From CAYSHJ01 sp964589725 (lineage in GTDB: Bacteria; Planctomycetota; Planctomycetia; Planctomycetales; Planctomycetaceae), in contig CAZPUJ010000667.1 of the NCBI GenBank assembly GCA_964589725.1, forward strand, positions 1-20,061: a stretch of 20,061 nucleotides of DNA. Direction: 5' to 3'. The notes below the pieces were generated by a model. The model was not told the origin of the DNA and searched no databases. It saw only the letters and a list, made by a program, of their open reading frames with translations. A program made the translations under genes and the position numbers. This document shows, one piece after another, positions 13,549 to 20,061 of this stretch. How positions within the stretch are numbered: the stretch's first letter is position 1; each line of letters starts with the position of its first letter.

Positions 13549-14886
13549 ATGCCGCGAAATCTGATTCCCCTGTTTGCGTTGCTTACGACCATCGCCATGC
13601 CGCCCACATTGACTTTGGCGGAGGAATCGAGTTCCGGTTGGGAGGCGGGCTTTGCACGTGTCGTCATCACGCCGGAGAAGCCGATGTGGCTGAGTGGGTA
13701 TGGCGGGCGGGAGCATGCGTCGGAAGGGAAAGTTCACGATTTATTTGTTCGCACGGCGGCGATGCAAGACCCGAACGGGCATCGTGTGGTGTTCGTTTCG
13801 CTGGACTTGATCGGCGTGCCACGCGAAATGGCTCAACGATTGACGGCCGCGGTGAAGGAGAAACACGGGCTCGGGCGAGCTGATCTGCTGCTGAGTTGCT
13901 CACACACGCACTGCGGCCCGGCGCTCGATCAGGCGCTATCGCACATGCTCGACATGAAAGAAGACGACTGGGTCGTGGTGCGCGAATACCAGAAGCGGCT
14001 GGACGAATTGGTCCTGTCGGCAATCGAGCAGGCGATGGCCGATTTGCAGCCGGCGCGGTTGGCGACGGGGATTGGCAACTGCGGCTTCGCATCGAATCGT
14101 CGAGTACCGATCGGCACCGGGCCGTTCGATCACGAAGTACCCGTGCTGCGAGTTCTCTCCGCCGACGGAGCGCGCCTGCGAGGCCTGATCTTCGGTTACG
14201 CCTGCCACAACACGGTGCTGAGTTTTTACCAGTGGTGCGGCGACTATGCCGGCTTCGCGCAGTTGCACTTGGAAGAACGACATGTCGGCGCGACGGCGTT
14301 GTTTTTCAGTGGCTGTGGTGCGGATCAGAATCCGTTGCCCCGTCGCAAGGTCGAGATCGCCGATCAGTACGGCCGGATGCTGGCGTTGTCGGTCGAGAAG
14401 GTGATCGGTGGCGAGATGTCGGCGGTCAACGGCTCGCTGCGGACGGCCTTTCAAGAGGTCGATCTTGAATTCGCCACCATCCCGGCGCGTGAAGAAATCG
14501 AAATGGTTGCGAAGTCGAAGGACCGCTACCAACGGACGCGAGCCAGTCTGTTTTTGAAAGACCTCGACGCCGGCAAGTCGATTTCGAACGTTTATCCGTA
14601 CCCAGTGCAAGTCTGGAAATTGGGAGACTCCGTCACCTGGATCGCTCTTGGTGGCGAAGTGGTCGTGGATTATTCACTGCGTCTGAAGAAGGAACTTGGC
14701 CAAGGCAAGACGTGGGTCACCGGCTATGCCAACGACGTGATGGCCTACATCCCGTCGGAACGCGTGTTGGCAGAAGGAGGCTACGAAGGTGAAAGCTCGA
14801 TGATCGTCTACATGCAACCCTCGAAATGGAAATCCGGTTTGGAAGACCGCATCGTGCGGACGGTGCATAAGCTGTCCGAGCGATGA
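13549..14886 (+). CDS. Neutral/alkaline ceramidase-like protein 2
   Basis: A 445-aa paralogue of the protein at 7420-8817, with shared blocks such as VITPEK, GYAC, WCGDY, GFAQL, DQNPLPRRKVE, YPYPV and EGGYEG throughout. It has a Sec-type signal peptide (MPRNLIPLFALLTTIAMPPT, cleavage near LTLAEE) instead of a Tat signal. The zinc ligands expected from Pseudomonas ceramidase are present: His121 in SHTHCGP, His220 in GYACHNTV, Glu370 in LGGEVVVDY and Tyr400 in NDVMAYIPS. The nucleophile segment reads GADQNPL (258-264), so the usual Ser is missing as in paralogue 1. It lacks the C-terminal domain of longer ceramidases. The ATG follows a 7-nt-periodic tract. Substrate unknown; a secreted zinc amidase or esterase is an inference. 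Confidence 0.85.
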   Translation: MPRNLIPLFALLTTIAMPPTLTLAEESSSGWEAGFARVVITPEKPMWLSGYGGREHASEGKVHDLFVRTAAMQDPNGHRVVFVSLDLIGVPREMAQRLTAAVKEKHGLGRADLLLSCSHTHCGPALDQALSHMLDMKEDDWVVVREYQKRLDELVLSAIEQAMADLQPARLATGIGNCGFASNRRVPIGTGPFDHEVPVLRVLSADGARLRGLIFGYACHNTVLSFYQWCGDYAGFAQLHLEERHVGATALFFSGCGADQNPLPRRKVEIADQYGRMLALSVEKVIGGEMSAVNGSLRTAFQEVDLEFATIPAREEIEMVAKSKDRYQRTRASLFLKDLDAGKSISNVYPYPVQVWKLGDSVTWIALGGEVVVDYSLRLKKELGQGKTWVTGYANDVMAYIPSERVLAEGGYEGESSMIVYMQPSKWKSGLEDRIVRTVHKLSER

Positions 14887-14916
14887 CGCGGGAAGAAAAT
14901 TTCCAATTTCAACTTT

Positions 14917-16101
14917 TCAATTTGTCGGACGGCCGAACTCTTTGTCGCCGGCCGCTAGGTCCAAAGCACCTTTTGCCCGACATTCAGATTGAAGCTCCAA
15001 TCGAAATCTTCGAGCCGCTTGTGCCAGTCGTTGTCGACAGGTCTTCGTGTTCGTGGCATCCGCAAACACCGTGCAGATCGGCCAGCCGGCGGCGATGTGG
15101 GTTTCGGGTGTTGGAATGTCAGCGAGCGAGTCCACATCGAAAGCGACAACACTCATATTTGGTGCGACGAAGTTCCTGGTGGCGTAGACGATCTGCTTGC
15201 CGACGACGCGGTCGGGAGTGGTCATTCCTGACGACTTGGTCTCTGGACCCGATCTTGTGCATGCCGAAACGTGCCACGCTAGGATTGGCAAACCCCATGA
15301 GCGTTCGAGCACTTCGACCGACGCGGTGTAACGGGGGTTGACCTCGGTGAGCCACGGGACGTCGTCTGCAAGTATGAAGTCGATGCCGAAGAGTCCTCGT
15401 AGTCGAGCCTCGATGGCCAGCACCAACCCGAGTCGCTCAACCCGCTCGCGAATGTCGCGGTGCATCTCGATCGGACCGATCGAGCCGGCGTATCCGAACT
15501 CCGTCGGAGCACCGAAATCCAGGCCAATCAACTGCTGACAGACTCCAATGCAGCGAACGTCATCCGGCCACGCAACGAACAACGCCGACATCGGCTGCCC
15601 GTGACAATGCTCCTGAAGGTAGACATCATTGTCCCATGAATTGCGGCTGCCGTCCCACCTGCAAATGCCAAGTCCCCCACCGCTTCGCAACGGTTTCACC
15701 AGCCATTGGCCGTTGTTGGGTGAAGGATCGCTCGCGGCCCGAACACGCAACGACGAGAGATTGTGTTCACGCAACGTCCGCTCCAACCAAAATGGATCAC
15801 GGACGCGACGCAGAACGTCGGCCGGATTGCCCAGCAGCGGATGTCGGCGGCTGATCGCTGCAATCAAAGTCGCTTCGTTTTCCAGCGAGCCAGTGTAAAT
15901 CCAGGGTGTTGGCGGTAACGACTCGACGGCCGCGAGCAATCCGCTCGGATAATCGTCGACCGGCAGCACGCGAGCGATGCGGCGCAAATCCTCGTCGCCA
16001 AACCGATCGGCACAGATCGGCTGGAAGCCCGCGCGCATGGCACTGCCGGCGGCGGCTCGCGCACTGCCGCCAAGAATCAAAATCTTCGGGGGAGAAGTCA
16101 T
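14917..16101 (-). CDS. ATP-grasp domain protein
   Basis: A 394-aa predicted ATP-grasp ligase. The N-terminus ILILGGSARAAAGSAMRAGF is a Rossmann-like preATP-grasp start. WLVKPLRSGGGLGI (about 134-147) is the ATP-binding lysine and glycine loop, and FGIDFILADDVPWLTEVNPRYTASVE (about 234-259) holds the acidic and Asn metal ligands. The C-terminal part (VVGKQIVYATRNFV to AGWPICTVFAD) resembles the last domain of carboxylate-amine ligases. It reminds me of ATP-grasp proteins linked to tetrahydromethanopterin C1 metabolism in planctomycetes and methylotrophs, but no such gene is nearby, so this is only a suggestion. ATG 16101 is preferred to 16122 because it starts just before the first strand; neither has a clear ribosome binding site. 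It converges with ceramidase-like gene 2, 30 bases apart. Confidence 0.8.
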   Translation of the reverse strand: MTSPPKILILGGSARAAAGSAMRAGFQPICADRFGDEDLRRIARVLPVDDYPSGLLAAVESLPPTPWIYTGSLENEATLIAAISRRHPLLGNPADVLRRVRDPFWLERTLREHNLSSLRVRAASDPSPNNGQWLVKPLRSGGGLGICRWDGSRNSWDNDVYLQEHCHGQPMSALFVAWPDDVRCIGVCQQLIGLDFGAPTEFGYAGSIGPIEMHRDIRERVERLGLVLAIEARLRGLFGIDFILADDVPWLTEVNPRYTASVEVLERSWGLPILAWHVSACTRSGPETKSSGMTTPDRVVGKQIVYATRNFVAPNMSVVAFDVDSLADIPTPETHIAAGWPICTVFADATNTKTCRQRLAQAARRFRLELQSECRAKGALDLAAGDKEFGRPTN

Positions 16102-16259
16102 GGGACGGGTGTACGTTCTCATGCCGTGCTGAGCAAGCCGCTTTGACGTCTCACAAAATGTTCACGAGCCCAACAGGAATTCGTGCCTCCGAACCCTTGT
16201 TTGAAGATCGGTGTTCGTGAAACACTTCTCCGCCAGTCGCGTCTCGAATTGAAGTGCTT

Positions 16260-17369
16260 ATGATGACCACAGAGCCACAACGACGAAGTGTGATCTTGGC
16301 TGGCGGCGGCACGGGCGGACATTTATTTCCCGGCATTGCCGTCGCGGATGAGTTGGTCCGTCGTGATACCAACACGCGAATCCAATTTTGGGGTTCGGTG
16401 AAGCTGCTGGAAAAGCAGATCGTGGACGCTGCCGGGTATGAGCATGTCCCGTTGGCGTCCGTGCCACCGTCGCTGATTCCGGGACGAATCTGGAATTCGG
16501 TCGTCCGAAACGGGCAGGCCTATCGCATCGCGCGAACGTTGTTGGCGGCGGAGCAGCCGGACGTGGTGATCGGGCTGGGCGGATTCGCCAGCGTGCCGCC
16601 GGTGTTGGCGGCTCGGCGAAGTGGCGTGCCAGTTGTACTCTTGGAACAAAACGTCATTCCGGGCAAGGCGACACGCTGGCTGAGTCGTTTCGCGGATGTC
16701 GTCTGCTTGCCTTTTGATGAGACGTGGAAACACATTCCCGCTGGAGTGAAAGCGGTCGTGACAGGGAACCCGATCCGCCGCAAAATCGCGGAACTCGCGA
16801 CGTGTGAGGCAACCGATTTGAATTCGCCGCCGACCTTGCTGATCTTGGGAGGAAGTCAGGGGGCGGCAACGCTGAACGCCGCGGTGCTCGACTCGCTGGC
16901 ATCACTTGTTTCGCAGTTGGCGGATTGGCGGATTGTGCATCAAACCGGCGCGGCTGACTGCGATTCGATTCGCCAGCGGTCCGCGGCATTGCCGTTGCAG
17001 TTTGAGACGCAGCCTTTTTTGGGCGACATGGCGACGGTGTATCGCAGTGCCACGTGTGTGATTTCGCGCGCCGGTGCGACGACGTTGGCAGAACTCGCTT
17101 GTGCCGGAATTCCGGCGATTCTGCTGCCATTGCCAAAGTCAGCGCATGACCATCAGCGTTTGAATGCGCGGTTGTTCGCTGATCGTGGCGCGGTAATGAT
17201 TGTCGAGGAAGGAGTTGATGCGGCGGAGACAGCGCGGGGGTTGGCCGTCTCGCTGGCTGAGTTGATCTCGGACGCATCACGCCGCGAACGCATGCGACAG
17301 GCGATGCGGAAACTCGCGCGTCCGAATGCGGCGGCGGCGGTGACGGAGCAGTTGAATTTCCGCCGGTAG
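16260..17369 (+). CDS. murG: UDP-N-acetylglucosamine:lipid I GlcNAc transferase MurG
   Basis: Adds GlcNAc to lipid I to make lipid II on the cytoplasmic face of the membrane, the last intracellular step of peptidoglycan precursor synthesis. The 369-aa protein has the usual length and motifs: GGGTGGHLFPGIAVADEL (about 14-31), GLGGFASVPP, LEQNVIPGKATRWLSRFAD, TGNPIR, LGGSQGA in the second Rossmann domain, and the donor-binding RAGATTLAELACAGIPAILLPLP with DHQRLNA. The gene stands alone rather than in a dcw cluster, as is usual for planctomycetes. Start codons at 16254 (GTG), 16260 and 16263 are all possible; none has a strong ribosome binding site. It is divergent from the ATP-grasp gene and convergent with the nucleosidase gene. 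Confidence 0.95.
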   Translation: MMTTEPQRRSVILAGGGTGGHLFPGIAVADELVRRDTNTRIQFWGSVKLLEKQIVDAAGYEHVPLASVPPSLIPGRIWNSVVRNGQAYRIARTLLAAEQPDVVIGLGGFASVPPVLAARRSGVPVVLLEQNVIPGKATRWLSRFADVVCLPFDETWKHIPAGVKAVVTGNPIRRKIAELATCEATDLNSPPTLLILGGSQGAATLNAAVLDSLASLVSQLADWRIVHQTGAADCDSIRQRSAALPLQFETQPFLGDMATVYRSATCVISRAGATTLAELACAGIPAILLPLPKSAHDHQRLNARLFADRGAVMIVEEGVDAAETARGLAVSLAELISDASRRERMRQAMRKLARPNAAAAVTEQLNFRR

Positions 17370-17422
17370 GCCACATTTCTTCCGTCGACTCTCCCGTCGA
17401 CGAAATGGTGACGATGTGGCCT
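17368..17422. terminator. Nested palindrome between convergent murG and nucleosidase genes
   Basis: An outer pair AGGCCACAT (17368-17376) and ATGTGGCCT (17414-17422) is perfectly complementary over 9 bp and starts inside the murG stop codon. An inner pair CGTCGAC (17383-17389) and GTCGACG (17396-17402) adds a 7-bp stem with a 6-nt loop. It fills the gap between the two gene ends, so a bidirectional terminator function is likely, although no T run follows. Confidence 0.55.
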
Positions 17423-17424
17423 TA

Positions 17425-18228
17425 TCACTGCCCCGAACTCTCCCGTCGAACAGGCGAGGAGACCGGGAGGTTGGCCGCATGAAGCTGAACGATTACTCCG
17501 TCCAGAAACGTCGCCATTCGTTCGGCGGCGGCGTGAGCTTGCTCGCGCAGCCGCCACATTTCTTTCATGGCCCCCGAGCGTTTGAAAATCGCGCCGATCG
17601 CGGCTCCGAAACGGACGCTACCGGTCGCGCCCACAACGCTCAGAACTTCCGGTGGCAAGTCAGCCGAGAGGTCGTCGCTGATCACTCGCACCGCCACGAA
17701 GCGCGTTTTGTGCTCGCGCGCAACTTGCGCGACCGCGAGGCTCTCCAAATCCACGGCGAGTGCCGCATACATTTCGCCGAATTGCTTCTTTTTTTCGACC
17801 GACCGCACCAATTCGTCGGCGGTCAGCAACCGGCCCACGAACAATTGCTTGGCCGGATCGGGCGACATGCGGAGGTCGATCCGTAATGTCTGCCCGTGCT
17901 GATCGACGATCGAATCGGCGACGACGATCGAGCCGATTGGCATGTCCGGTCGCAACGCACCGGAAAAGCCGCAGGACAACAGCCATTGCGGCGTGTGGCC
18001 TTCCAGCAATGCTTGAGTCGCTCGCCGGGCTCGCGCAAATCCCATGCCGGCCTCGACGACCGCGATGCGAATGCCGTCGTACAAGCCGCCACGAAACACA
18101 AAGTCGCCGCCCGTGTACTTCTTCACTTTGTCGCAGCGATCCAGAAACGCTCCCAGTTCGATCGGCAGCGCGCACACGATACCGATGTCGGCGTGAGCGA
18201 GATCAGCGGTGGGTTGCGAGTCAGGCAT
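17425..18228 (-). CDS. Nucleoside phosphorylase-superfamily protein, MTA/SAH nucleosidase-like
   Basis: A 267-aa PNP/UDP-phosphorylase-fold protein, probably a cytoplasmic hydrolase of the N-glycosidic bond of a purine nucleoside such as methylthioadenosine or S-adenosylhomocysteine. Seen: DIGIVCALPIELGAFL at the N-terminus, VEAGMGFARARRATQALL, SCGFSGALRPDMPIGSIVVAD, and AVDLESLAVAQVAREHKTRFVAVRVISDDL, which corresponds to the ribose-binding Glu and the base-contacting Asp of MTA/SAH nucleosidases. ATG 18228 is preferred because the frame further upstream overlaps rnhA. It starts 10 bases after the rnhA stop, so the two are most likely cotranscribed. Futalosine hydrolase or a hopanoid-associated phosphorylase are alternatives that cannot be excluded. 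Confidence 0.8.
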   Translation of the reverse strand: MPDSQPTADLAHADIGIVCALPIELGAFLDRCDKVKKYTGGDFVFRGGLYDGIRIAVVEAGMGFARARRATQALLEGHTPQWLLSCGFSGALRPDMPIGSIVVADSIVDQHGQTLRIDLRMSPDPAKQLFVGRLLTADELVRSVEKKKQFGEMYAALAVDLESLAVAQVAREHKTRFVAVRVISDDLSADLPPEVLSVVGATGSVRFGAAIGAIFKRSGAMKEMWRLREQAHAAAERMATFLDGVIVQLHAANLPVSSPVRRESSGQ

Positions 18229-18238
18229 TCGGAAAAGC

Positions 18239-18724
18239 TCAGGAACCCCCGAACCCCCGCGCGGCGGCGACGGCAAGCTCGTCACAGCGTTCGTTCTCGG
18301 CGTGACCGCTGTGGCCTTTGACGACCGTGAAGCGGACTCGATGTTTGGCCAGCAGCGCGTCCAACCGCTGCCACAGTTCGAGATTCTTGACCGGTGCCCA
18401 ACGCGAACCGTCGCGGCGTCGCCAGCCGTTCTTCTTCCAGTTCGGGAGCCAGCTTTGGCAACCGTCGGCGACGTATTTGCTGTCCGTGATGACTTCGACA
18501 ACCGTCGGCCGCGTCAACGACTCAAGTCCGGAGATCACGGCCATCAACTCCATCTGATTGTTGGTTGTCCCCGCGGCACCGCCCGAAAGTTCTTTTTCCG
18601 TGCCGGTCTTGAGATGCCTCAAGAGACAGCCCCAGCCGCCGGGACCAGGGTTACCACTGCAAGCCCCGTCAGAAAAAAGTTGCACTTCAAGCGCGGAAGA
18701 CTGGCCGGAGAGACTGCTCGACAT
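18239..18724 (-). CDS. rnhA: Ribonuclease HI
   Basis: Cleaves the RNA strand of RNA-DNA hybrids in the cytoplasm. The 161-aa protein has the usual length and the full catalytic set: Asp19 in FSDGACSGNPGPGGWG, Glu59 in NNQMELMAV, Asp81 in ITDSKYV, and His138 and Asp148 in GHSGHAENERCDELAV. The basic handle region (WKKNGWRRRDG) of the E. coli enzyme is present. It lies between infA (56 bases upstream) and the nucleosidase gene (10 bases downstream) on the same strand, suggesting an operon. No strong ribosome binding site is visible. Confidence 0.95.
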   Translation of the reverse strand: MSSSLSGQSSALEVQLFSDGACSGNPGPGGWGCLLRHLKTGTEKELSGGAAGTTNNQMELMAVISGLESLTRPTVVEVITDSKYVADGCQSWLPNWKKNGWRRRDGSRWAPVKNLELWQRLDALLAKHRVRFTVVKGHSGHAENERCDELAVAAARGFGGS

Positions 18725-18780
18725 CGAAAAGCTCGCGCGAAACGTGAGGCGAATGCTGGAAGCATCTGGGGCACTGGGTG

Positions 18781-18999
18781 CTATCGTTCGCGGAAGATGA
18801 TACGGCCGCGATTGAGGTCGTACGGGGACACTTCGACCTTGACCTTGTCGCCGGGCACGATGCGGATAAAGTGCTTACGCATCTTGCCGGCCACGTGCGC
18901 CAAGACTAAGTGGCCGTTCTCCAGTTTGACACGGAACTGTGTATTGGCCAGCGCCTCGACCACGGTGCCTTCAACTTCGATGGCCTCTTCTTTCGCCAT
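18781..18999 (-). CDS. infA: Translation initiation factor IF-1
   Basis: A 72-aa S1/OB-fold protein that binds the ribosomal A site during initiation. The sequence MAKEEAIEVEGTVVEAL, FRVKLENGHLVLAHVAGKMRKHFIRIVPGDKVKVEVSPYD and the end GRIIFRER match IF-1 over the full usual length. The start at 18999 is chosen because it gives the canonical N-terminus; the 31 codons upstream carry no family similarity. It appears to be the first gene of an infA-rnhA-nucleosidase operon and is divergent from folK. Confidence 0.95.
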   Translation of the reverse strand: MAKEEAIEVEGTVVEALANTQFRVKLENGHLVLAHVAGKMRKHFIRIVPGDKVKVEVSPYDLNRGRIIFRER

Positions 19000-19123
19000 A
19001 AACAGGATTCTCGTGTGCGGACGGATGAAAAGCTCGATCGTGACGACCTCAAGTCGTGACTTGTGAGAGGCGGCATTCTGGCGACCAGCCACAGGCTTTG
19101 CCAGCCTCGCGGACGCATTCGTT

Positions 19124-19137
19124 CACGCAATTGCGTG
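19124..19137. promoter_or_regulatory. Perfect 14-bp palindrome in the divergent infA/folK region
   Basis: CACGCAATTGCGTG is a perfect dyad with no spacer. It lies 125 bases upstream of the infA start and 120 bases before the folK start, a typical place for an operator. The binding protein is unknown. Confidence 0.4.
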
Positions 19138-19155
19138 CCTCGATTCTCTGAAACT

Positions 19156-19194
19156 CCGGCAAAAGTTGAGCTTAACGGAATACCATTTTGCCGG
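19156..19194. promoter_or_regulatory. 9-bp inverted repeat in the divergent infA/folK region
   Basis: CCGGCAAAA (19156-19164) and TTTTGCCGG (19186-19194) are perfectly complementary with 21 bases between them. The centre-to-centre distance of 30 bases, about three helix turns, would suit a dimeric regulator binding two half-sites; a transcript hairpin is the alternative. Confidence 0.35.
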
Positions 19195-19256
19195 TCGCTC
19201 GCGATAGACTGACGGCGTCGAAACACACCATCGTCTCCCCGCGGATGACTCCAGTA

Positions 19257-19994
19257 ATGACCACGTGCTTGATCAGCTTGGGCGGCAACATCGGAGATGT
19301 TCCCCAGACGTTTGATCAGGCATTGCGCCGCCTGCACGAGCCGACGGAGGTCGTTGTGACCGGTTGCAGCTCTTTGTTTCGAACGAGCGCCATCGGTGTG
19401 GACGCGGGGACCGAGTTCTTTAATGCCGCCGCCGTCTTGGAAACCACCCGAACTCCTCTCGATTTGCTCGACCAGCTGCTGGCGATCGAGACCGAATTAG
19501 GCCGAGTGCGGACGTTGCGGTGGGAACCCCGCACAATCGATTTGGACTTACTTTTCTATGGTGCGGAAGTCATTGACGATCCGCCGCGACTGAAAGTGCC
19601 GCACGTGGCGTGTTGGTATCGGAAGTTCGCGCTCGATCCGCTCGTGCAGATTGCGCCCCATTTCGTGCATCCCGTGAAAGGATTGCCGCTTTTCGAGCTG
19701 CATCGCCGGCTGCTGGTTCGGCCGTTTCCGGTGTGCGTCTTGGGACAAGCTCGCAACGATGATCCAGCGATTCGCACGTTACAGGACACCATTCCCGACC
19801 TGGTGCTTAAGGTCTGTCGACAACGGGAAGACATGCCCGAAGCCGACGAGGGATTGGTCGTCCGACTCGATTCGGGCCCGCTGCCGCTATGGGCCGCGCC
19901 GCTCAAACAGCGAGTCGGTTGGCTCGACGCCGGCGACATGCCGGGTGATCGACGGCAACGACTGATCGACATTCTGCGCTCGGCCGGGCTGTGA
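19257..19994 (+). CDS. folK: 2-amino-4-hydroxy-6-hydroxymethyldihydropteridine pyrophosphokinase with C-terminal extension
   Basis: Transfers pyrophosphate from ATP to hydroxymethyl-dihydropterin in folate synthesis. The first 155 or so residues are a normal HPPK: TTCLISLGGNIGD at the N-terminus, FFNAAAVLETTRTPLDLLDQLLAIE, and the signature LRWEPRTIDLDLLFYG (about residues 84-99), followed by VPHVACWYRKFALDPLVQIAP (canonical HPPKs have H..M..R..FVL.PL here). About 90 further residues follow (from LVRPFPVCVLGQARNDDP to ILRSAGL) that standard 160-aa HPPKs lack and that I do not recognise. ATG 19257 gives the canonical N-terminus; 19245 and 19188 are in-frame alternatives. No pteridine genes adjoin it. 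Confidence 0.9.
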   Translation: MTTCLISLGGNIGDVPQTFDQALRRLHEPTEVVVTGCSSLFRTSAIGVDAGTEFFNAAAVLETTRTPLDLLDQLLAIETELGRVRTLRWEPRTIDLDLLFYGAEVIDDPPRLKVPHVACWYRKFALDPLVQIAPHFVHPVKGLPLFELHRRLLVRPFPVCVLGQARNDDPAIRTLQDTIPDLVLKVCRQREDMPEADEGLVVRLDSGPLPLWAAPLKQRVGWLDAGDMPGDRRQRLIDILRSAGL

Positions 19995-20061
19995 ATTCAT
20001 TGGGAAAGCCGAACTGTCCAGATTCCCAGCCTAGGACTTTGTGTTTTTCGTCCAGGTCTGT

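Overview
The window looks like a chromosome segment of a planctomycete (Pirellulales/Planctomycetales type). It is GC-rich and holds several lineage-typical proteins: a DUF1501 protein with a twin-arginine signal, two short ceramidase-like proteins, a secreted PIG-L deacetylase, traces of a PVC-type heme-binding dehydrogenase, and many palindromic and 7-nt-periodic repeats. There are no rRNA or tRNA genes, no CRISPR array and no phage genes.

Layout. Positions 1-1250: a mobile-element island, with one Y1/IS200-like (REP-associated) transposase gene on the minus strand flanked on each side by a pair of inverted REP-like hairpins. Positions 1354-4419 (-): fused proline dehydrogenase/P5C dehydrogenase. 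Positions 4692-5618 (+): secreted PIG-L deacetylase. Positions 5789-7183 (-): DUF1501 protein, with small fragments resembling a heme-binding dehydrogenase on either side. Positions 7420-8817 (-): ceramidase-like protein 1, divergent from a UvrA paralogue (8941-11742, +). A large perfect inverted repeat separates uvrA from a convergent sensor histidine kinase (11892-13283, -). After a 265-nt gap built largely of degenerate 7-nt units comes ceramidase-like protein 2 (13549-14886, +), then an ATP-grasp protein (14917-16101, -), murG (16260-17369, +), an apparent operon infA-rnhA-nucleosidase on the minus strand (18999 to 17425), and folK with a C-terminal extension (19257-19994, +).

How the genes relate. 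There is no single pathway. Housekeeping functions (translation initiation, RNase H, pteridine synthesis, lipid II synthesis, proline catabolism) alternate with accessory secreted hydrolase-type proteins. Two themes stand out. First, the transposase reads as two fused Y1 domains with complementary losses: the N-terminal half keeps the Tyr/Gln helix but has lost the HUH motif, while the C-terminal half keeps HUH but ends before the Tyr helix. That would leave one composite active site in a single chain, and the gene is bracketed by GTAG-headed hairpins that look like its substrates. Second, repeat families normally found between genes appear in frame inside proteins, at the interdomain linker of PutA and between the two ATPase halves of the UvrA paralogue.

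All calls are from reading the sequence and remembered family motifs; no database search was run.
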